Part shown: in pieces, positions 58,652 to 64,000 of the stretch | Position numbering within the stretch: position 1 is the stretch's first letter | Layout: every line of letters begins with the position of its first letter | Source: Vigna angularis | Taxonomy: Eukaryota > Streptophyta > Magnoliopsida > Fabales > Fabaceae | Length of the DNA: 64,000 nt | Assembly (NCBI RefSeq): GCF_016808095.1 | Contig: NC_068971.1 | Location: 33,899,631-33,963,630, forward strand | Reading direction: 5' to 3' | The notes under the pieces: model-generated | The model's database searches: none | What the model was told of the DNA's origin: nothing | The model's input: the letters and a program-made list of their open reading frames with translations, nothing else | Position numbers and translations under genes: made by a program

Positions 58652-59526
58652 TGCTAACGCGCTGTTTTTTAGTTGGTACATTTTAATAATGTGTATCGGA
58701 TTTTAGTAGAGTAAAATATCTTTATAAATAATGGATTCTAAGTTTTAAGGTTAAGGATATTTTAATAATTTTCATTTTTAAAACAAAGAAAAAAAGAAAC
58801 TCCCAAACCCAATTGAAAAAAATGAGAAACATTGACTATTAAACAATCTTATAAAAAATGATTTTATAATGAGTTTTCATTTTATAGTTTTTGTCTTATC
58901 TAATTTTATCTAATTTTCACAAACATAATAACATCAAAGAAATTGGTAATTGGTCTAGAAAAAATCAGAAATACTCGTTGTTAAACAATTTCTTACAAAA
59001 AATGATTTTATAATGAGTTTTCATTTTATAATTTTTGTCGTATATAATTTTCACAAGCATAATGACATCCGAAGGAATTGGTAATTGGCCTGGAGAGTTT
59101 TTTTTAGAGATGATGATTCAACATATGTAGGTGATGAAATTAGAGAGGTTAGTGAAGATGGTGAAATTGAAGAGATGTTGAATAAACCTTTGCCTGAAGA
59201 TGAATATGTCAATGACTCAACTCTTTACAAAGGCAAATTGTTTAACGGCAAATGTTTATGATTTTTTCAATTAGGGCTACAGTAGGGATGACAGAGAAAA
59301 GGTTGGAGTGAGAGAGATGAAAGAGAAAGGGTTGAGAGAAATGGGGGAGATGAGTTAGGGTTTCGGGTTTTTTTTTTTTTTAGTTTTCAGAATGAAAACT
59401 ATTAAAATACCCTTAACCTTAAAAGTTAGAATTCATTATATATAAGGGTATTTTTGTCTACTAAAACCTGGTACACATTGCTAAAATATACCAACTGAAA
59501 AACAGACGTACGCGCGTTAACAAACC
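58652..59526. mobile_element. Long-TIR MITE (MULE-like), ~875 bp
   Basis: The left arm (58652-58785) starts 'tttgctaacgcgctg' and continues 'agttggtacattttaataat' and 'ttttaaggttaaggatattt'. It is matched by the reverse complement of the right arm (59375-59526), which starts 'tttgttaacgcgcg' and continues 'agttggtatattttagcaat' and 'ttttaaggttaagggtattt'. Arms are about 140-150 bp. Between them lie an internal ~145-bp tandem duplication and a short gene-like stretch (about 59110-59250). No transposase. A clear target-site duplication was not seen. Confidence 0.8.
58818..59096. repeat. ~145-bp tandem duplication inside the MITE
   Basis: 'aaaaaatgattttataatga' begins at about 58853 and again at 58997. 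Both units continue through 'gagttttcattttata', 'tttttgtc', 'ttttcacaa' and end 'gaattggtaattgg'-like. Confidence 0.85.
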
Positions 59527-59544
59527 CCATATATATACATACAT

Positions 59545-59589
<45 letters not shown>

Positions 59590-59889
59590 GGTTAAATATA
59601 TTTTTAGTCCCTAAACTATCAAGCGAATTTGTTTTTAAGTCCCTATTTCAAAGTAAGGTACATTTTAGTAATCGAAAACCTTAATTTTTGGTCCTCCAAA
59701 ACTAACAGCATTAAAAAGAAGGTAAGGTGGCTAACGGTGCCAGGTCATTTTTTCTTTTCTTCTTTTCTGACGCTGACCCTGCCTCTTCCTCCATCTCTTT
59801 CCTTGCATCTTCACACCCAGCTTCTCTCCCTCCATCTTCCACTCTTCTTCACGGCCAACTTCTCGCCCTCCTTTTTTCACTCTTCCCGT

Positions 59890-60260
59890 CGTGCCGCCGT
59901 ATCACAAAACTCTTCTCAAAGATCACAAACCTCTTCCATCCATCCGCCCATCCGGTGTTAGCTCCAAAGGGACAACACCGTCCGAGCATCCGTCTAGGAG
60001 AGATCGGCGACCAACATGCTGCCTTTCATGGCCACGACTCGCATACGCACCGCTCGAGCATGCCGCCATGGAGCTGGCGGACTCCGAAGGAATCTTCAAG
60101 AACTTCGAAGGCGCGCTCTGTCACGAACCTCGCGAACGACAGCGAAGAGTTCGGAAGCACCAACAACCATAGGGGAAAGGCGAAGCGAAGAGGACCAACG
60201 ACGAAGCGGTTGAGATCAAATTGTGTTATGTTGCAAGAGGAAAATGCTTCCCAAAAATTA
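59890..60260 (+). pseudogene. GC-rich captured gene-like fragment, unrecognised
   Basis: GC-rich stretch open in several frames (for example 59727-60263 and 59891-60172). The frame ending SNCVMLQEENASQKL has Arg/Lys-rich composition. I do not recognise a family. Base composition differs sharply from the AT-rich neighbourhood. The start overlaps the CT-rich TIR, so any apparent signal-peptide-like N-terminus is probably a TIR artefact. Confidence 0.35.
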
Positions 60261-60406
60261 TAGATCTTAATTGTGGTTTATGATTTTGTATCTTCAATCT
60301 GGATTGAGCTAATTCCATATTTCCCATAATTTAATTTTTTCGTATCAGGAGACATGCAAGTAAATTTTGGCTTAACCCCCAATTGTTGATCTCTAAGCTC
60401 CCTTAA

Positions 60407-60966
60407 CTACATCTGGTACTTTGCTTTGAGCCATCTTAGCTCTTGCTTAATTTCATTTTCACAATCCAACATAACACAATTTATTACAGGATGAGGCCTT
60501 TTGGTATTTAGATCACTTTCTTCATCTCCATTAACAACTTTTCCTTCCTCCTTGATGTTCAATGGGTTTGATGCCTCATGAGTTTGGTCGCAATGTATGT
60601 CTTTTAACTCTTCATGGCATAACTCTGGTTCATCTCTCTGGGCCCAAATATTTGTATAATGAGGCCATCGGAATGGCTTGATGCATCCCATGCACCTTCA
60701 GTATCACTACTTGCAGACCCTTCAACTTGGTATGTTATCTCCTCAAATCGGCCATGAATTACAGCACATCCATTTTTAGAACAATGAAGAAATTGAAGAT
60801 TCTTGCTACATGGATTATTTGATGATACATAATCAACCGTGTAACCGTTTGCAGCACAATTGAGGCAGACTCCTGCGCCTGAACATTCTGAATTTTTCTC
60901 TATTCTGGCTCTTGTTCTCCACTCGGGAACCAGTGTTGCAATTTTGTTGTCTATCATATTTGTCAA
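60407..60966 (-). pseudogene. Captured gene fragment with conserved-looking coding sequence, unnamed
   Basis: Two overlapping - strand frames, 60966-60604 and 60691-60407, read as one coding segment joined by a frameshift near 60650-60690. The first gives ECSGAGVCLNCAANGYTVDY, then a Cys-rich stretch and IHGRFEEITYQVEGSASSDT. The second continues from the shared Ser/Asp-rich region to FRWPHYTNIWAQRDEPELCH and ends CENEIKQELRWLKAKYQM. The closing motif reminds me of C-terminal blocks in plant WNK-type kinases, but I am not sure. Long, composition-balanced open frames inside transposon arms point to a captured host gene piece. Confidence 0.5.
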
Positions 60967-61267
60967 ATTGATACTGGACTACTTTTGAGTCAAATCCAAT
61001 TTTCTTTTACGATACGGCAGCGGATGGAAGAGTGGAAGAAGGAGGGAGAGAAGAGTGGAAGAAGGAGGAAGAGAAGTTGGGCGTGAAGAAGTAAGGAAAG
61101 AGATGGAGGAAGAGGGAGGGAGAGAAGAAGTCTCAATGTCAGAAAAAAACTGGCATACCACCGTTAGCCACCTCACCTTCTTTTTAATGCATTTAGTTTT
61201 GGAAAACCAAAAATTAAAGTTTTCTTAAGAAAAAGAACTAAAATGCACCTTAGTTTGAACCGTTTGT

Positions 61268-61328
61268 CATTTTGTAACTTCTCATTTAATTGCTCATAGA
61301 AGTATAAAATAATATATAAATGTATACC
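61268..61328 (+). repeat. 60-bp direct repeat, right copy
   Basis: Partner of 58574-58633, with a short insertion (tca) and otherwise near identical. Confidence 0.9.
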
Positions 61329-62900
61329 TTACATATATATATATATATATTATATATATTTTAATAAAGTATTTGTATTATAATAATATGATATATTGAC
61401 TTTAAAATTTTAATATATAATTATTTAAATTACATTATTTTGAATCTAATCAATATATACACATAGTGCAAACATTTATTTTGCCACAAAGTACTTTAAT
61501 TGTGTTCAAATAAATAACTAGTAATATTTTGACAAATAAATTAATATATTTGAATGAAAACGGGTAAGAAAATGTTAATAATATAATAAATGTGAGATAT
61601 TAACTTTGAAATTTTAATAAATTCTTTGAGTTTACCATTTTCATTCTAACAATTAACTCTCATACCATTTTGATCCTTGCTATATATTTTTTATTTTTAT
61701 GTAGTTAGTTATACATTATTTTAATATTTTTTTAACTGTTGGGTTAGCTCATTATATTTGTTCTATTCTATTAATCTCATTTACATATTAATTATAAAAT
61801 ATGAAATATATTAAATACTTCAATATTTTAAAAGTTATTAAATTAAACTGATATACACATAAATTTACCTATTTTTCAAATTTAAAATTATGGACATCTC
61901 AAGTTCATGAATTAGATATACCAGCTTTTTAATACTTTTTCTTTTAAAAAAAGTATTATGAATTTTACATAGGATTTTATTATAATTTACATCACATTAT
62001 ATTTTATCTTATTATTCACTTACAAAACATCCAAAAATTTAAATAAAAAGTTTAATTATTTAGTGAATATTCTTTAAAAAATATTAATTATATTTATAAG
62101 ATTAATATAAATTATAAACTTATGTTTTTGTTAGAATAATACTCACTTCAAACATATATTATTAATATTGTTAATAATAATATAATTACACTTCATAGTA
62201 AATAATAATTATAATACGTATAAATATTACTTTAATAATAGATATAGGTTTGAATTATTTCATAATAAAAAAAAATTTAAGGAGTATCATTAGATTGTGT
62301 TTTTTAATGTGTCTATTAAATAATTTCTCTTGAACTCTCCAAACATTTATATCAATTTAAACTTTCAAATTAAGAGAAACATTTATATCAATTTAAACTT
62401 TCAAACTAAGAGAATGTTAATATATAAAAAAACTAGTAGGAGAGTATATAGATTTAAAACCATTTAATTATAAAATATTAAATTTTTTTATTAATTATAT
62501 TTTATCCTAACCATGTGATTTTTCTAAATTTTATTGATATTTTAGTTTTGAATGGTTGTCTAAAAATTTATAGAATCTTATAAATCCATAAAATTCTTAG
62601 AGCATAAATTCGTTAAAATATAAATGAAAAAGATAATCATAAAATATTTTAACAAAATCTTATCTATCATAACATATCTCCAATAATGTTTACAGAATTT
62701 TTACATACAAATTTTTTTTACATACCAAAATAATCTTTTAAAATTTCAACCTATTAGACATTCTTGAGAACCCAACTACTTACTGATGCACCGTGACTTG
62801 ATGTTACAAAGAACTAAACCCTAACAGAAAAATAAATATCTAGAATGACCTTAAACCGTAGCCAATGACATATTTTGATCCTTTCTTCAACCTAAAGGCT
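61329..62900. other. AT-rich intergenic region upstream of the GH17 gene
   Basis: Very AT-rich with no gene. A 44-bp piece containing 'aaacatttatatcaatttaa' occurs twice in tandem at about 62340 and 62385. An (AT)n run lies at about 61334-61352. Confidence 0.5.
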
Positions 62901-63731
62901 TACTGATTCTCATCAATAACATAAACTTGTCTTTTCATGGTTTTAAATTTCATTATGATCATCATCATCATACCTTTCTCCTTCAAACTCTAATTCCTTC
63001 TTCTTTACTCTTCAAATCTTCCTTTAACTTCTCAAGTGATAGCCGTTATAGCTATCTAGAACAGCGGTTAAGGTTGCTCCCACAATAATAATAGTAATTA
63101 AAAAGCGTGTGGGAATTTGGCTCTGTCAGTTCCCACTACCCCACTTTCCCTTTCACAAGTTCCAGAGTTCTTCTCACTCAATAAACCTTTTCCCTCTTCT
63201 CTCTCTCTCTCTCTCTCTAACAAGATTGTAGAGAAACTGGTTTCGTTTTGTTCATCTGGGTTCAGGACCTCACATTCTCTGCCTTGTCTGTTTCTCTCTA
63301 GCAGAAGGAACAAACCAATAAGAGAACAAGGAGAGAAAACAAGAATAGGGCTATTTTTTTGGGGTGGTTTGTTTGCAAATATTCTTATATCAAGATTTTG
63401 TTGATTGTGATTTGTTACGCTGTTTCTCTCTTGGTTGTCTTTTATGGTTTTCGATTTGTTTACTGTTTGATCTTTCACCCCATTAGGTCTATCACCGTCT
63501 CATTGATCGTGATTTCGTGTGTGAAAAAGTTTTGAAATTTCTCACTCCACTTTCAAAAACGGTTGCTTTCTGCTGCCCCACTCTCCACATAGAAACAAAA
63601 CAGAGTTTCCGTTTATGTTTTGTTAACCATTTACAAACCCATTTTAGCTTTTGCTCGTGTTCCCTTTGATTTTAATTTTGCTGGAAAATCTTGTTATTAT
63701 TTTGAGAGGAAAAGCTTTTGTTGCTCTTGGA
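62901..63731 (+). promoter_or_regulatory. Promoter and 5' leader of the GH17 gene
   Basis: Sequence changes from AT-rich to CT-rich at about 62970, with a (CT)n run of about 12 units at 63196-63219, typical of plant 5' leaders. Several upstream ATGs (for example 63117 and 63620) open short frames that overlap or precede the real start, so uORF control or a leader intron is possible. The transcription start is not determinable. Confidence 0.4.
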
Positions 63732-64000
63732 ATGGAAAAACCCTGGCTTTTGAGATGGGTGTTAGTGGTGGGGGTGATGTGTTGGTATGGGGAAGGGATT
63801 GGTGTGAATTGGGGAACCCAGGCAACACACAAGTTACCGCCAGAAACAGTGGTTCAGATGTTGAGGGACAATGGGATTCAGAAAGTGAAGCTTTTTGATG
63901 CAGATGAATCGACCATGAGTGCATTGGCTGGGACTGGCATTGAAGTCATGGTGGCTATCCCTAATATCCAGCTTGCTGAGATGAATGACTATGGCAGGGC
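63732..64000 (+). CDS. Glucan endo-1,3-beta-glucosidase, GH17 (5' part, runs off the window)
   Basis: Hydrolase of callose-type beta-1,3-glucan at the cell wall or plasmodesmata. 89 complete codons are visible. Residues 1-22 ([20 protein letters not shown] and EG) form a signal peptide. The mature protein begins [20 protein letters not shown], the GH17 N-terminal beta-strand with the diagnostic G-V-N-W/Y-G motif. [20 protein letters not shown] and EVMVAIPN follow, as in the family's first beta/alpha repeats. The catalytic glutamates lie further downstream, outside the window. Sequence is closest, from memory, to the endo-1,3-beta-glucosidase 8 / ZERZAUST subgroup, which has a C-terminal X8 domain and often a GPI signal. 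The start is the ATG giving a complete signal peptide. No intron is visible in this part. Confidence 0.93.
   Translation, partial: MEKPWLLRWVLVVGVMCWYGEGIGVNWGTQATHKLPPETVVQMLRDNGIQKVKLFDADESTMSALAGTGIEVMVAIPNIQLAEMNDYGR

Larger units (their letters stand above)
59588..61262. mobile_element. Pack-MULE-like element with long TIRs and captured gene-like sequence
   Basis: The left end 'agggttaaatatatttttag' at about 59588, followed by 'tccctaaactatc', is a legume MULE-type terminus. The arm continues through 'aattttggtcctccaaaact' and 'aaggtggctaacggt' to a CT-rich stretch at 59755-59900. The reverse complement occurs at 61010-61262: 'accgttagccacctcacctt', 'agttttggaaaaccaaaaat', and a GA-rich stretch at 61020-61130. 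Arms are about 250-300 bp; the right tip is eroded. The inside differs from surrounding DNA in base composition and contains long open frames on both strands, as expected for captured exons. No transposase. Confidence 0.7.

Noticed and set aside
59727..60263. 178-codon + strand frame with an apparent hydrophobic, signal-like N-terminus
   Set aside because: The N-terminal half lies in the CT-rich arm of a terminal inverted repeat, and other frames are equally open. Treated as captured or transposon sequence, not as a host gene.
1..64000. Search by eye for tRNA or rRNA genes and for biosynthetic or defence gene clusters
   Set aside because: No cloverleaf with A/B boxes, rRNA signature, NLR, P450, terpene synthase or similar domain was recognised; the only tRNA-related sequences are retroelement primer binding sites.

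Overview
The window is eukaryotic, AT-rich plant nuclear DNA, most likely from a papilionoid legume and probably from the Vigna/Phaseolus group. The evidence is split plant genes with GT-AG introns, a chloroplast-type thioredoxin, and repeat families I associate with legumes: a TRIM element, LTRs carrying clusters of AATCGATTA-like motifs, and MULE-like ends with an 'AGGGTTAAATAT..TTTAGTCCC' signature. The species call is inference.

Three host genes are supported, all on the + strand. (1) At 11.8-13.5 kb is a complete four-exon gene for an atypical Cys/His-rich plastid thioredoxin (ACHT type, active site C-G-G-C). (2) At 33.4-44.5 kb is a complete 16-exon gene for CCR4-NOT subunit 3 (NOT3); all exons join in frame to about 903 residues and end in a NOT box. 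Its introns hold a decayed copia fragment (intron 6) and a TRIM element (intron 11). (3) At 63.7 kb begins a GH17 glucan endo-1,3-beta-glucosidase gene, cut by the window edge.

Most of the rest is transposable elements. 0-3 kb: decayed CACTA (En/Spm) transposase on the - strand, followed by about 4.75 copies of a ~700-bp tandem repeat (3.48-6.74 kb). 7.8-10.2 kb: two LTR-like sequences facing each other. 16.3-17.8 kb: composite DNA-transposon remnant with a GC-rich gene-like patch. 18.4-22.55 kb: a copia element on the - strand with both short LTRs, PBS, gag and pol, all with stops. 22.6-24.7 kb: gypsy gag, PBS and LTR-like sequence with a 63-bp tandem array. 24.7-28.6 kb: pieces of a second copia. 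29.0-32.5 kb: two related non-autonomous elements in tandem, the first carrying a captured, broken two-exon fragment of a DUF255/SPATA20-like gene. 48.65-51.35 kb: a third decayed copia (+). 51.5-52.4 kb: an ~805-bp MULE-like element with TIRs, target-site duplication and a long internal foldback. 52.4-52.7 kb: gypsy RT/RNase H scrap. 54.5-58.0 kb: two pairs of dispersed direct repeats. 58.65-59.53 kb: a long-TIR MITE. 59.59-61.26 kb: a Pack-MULE-like element with captured gene-like sequence.

The three genes have no evident functional link and no operon-like organisation. I saw no bacterial-style system, CRISPR array or biosynthetic cluster. The most notable content is transposon biology: gene-fragment capture, nested insertion, foldback arrays, and elements tolerated in introns of a housekeeping gene. 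Exon coordinates were worked out by hand from splice sites and reading frame; family assignments rest on recognised motifs, not on a search.
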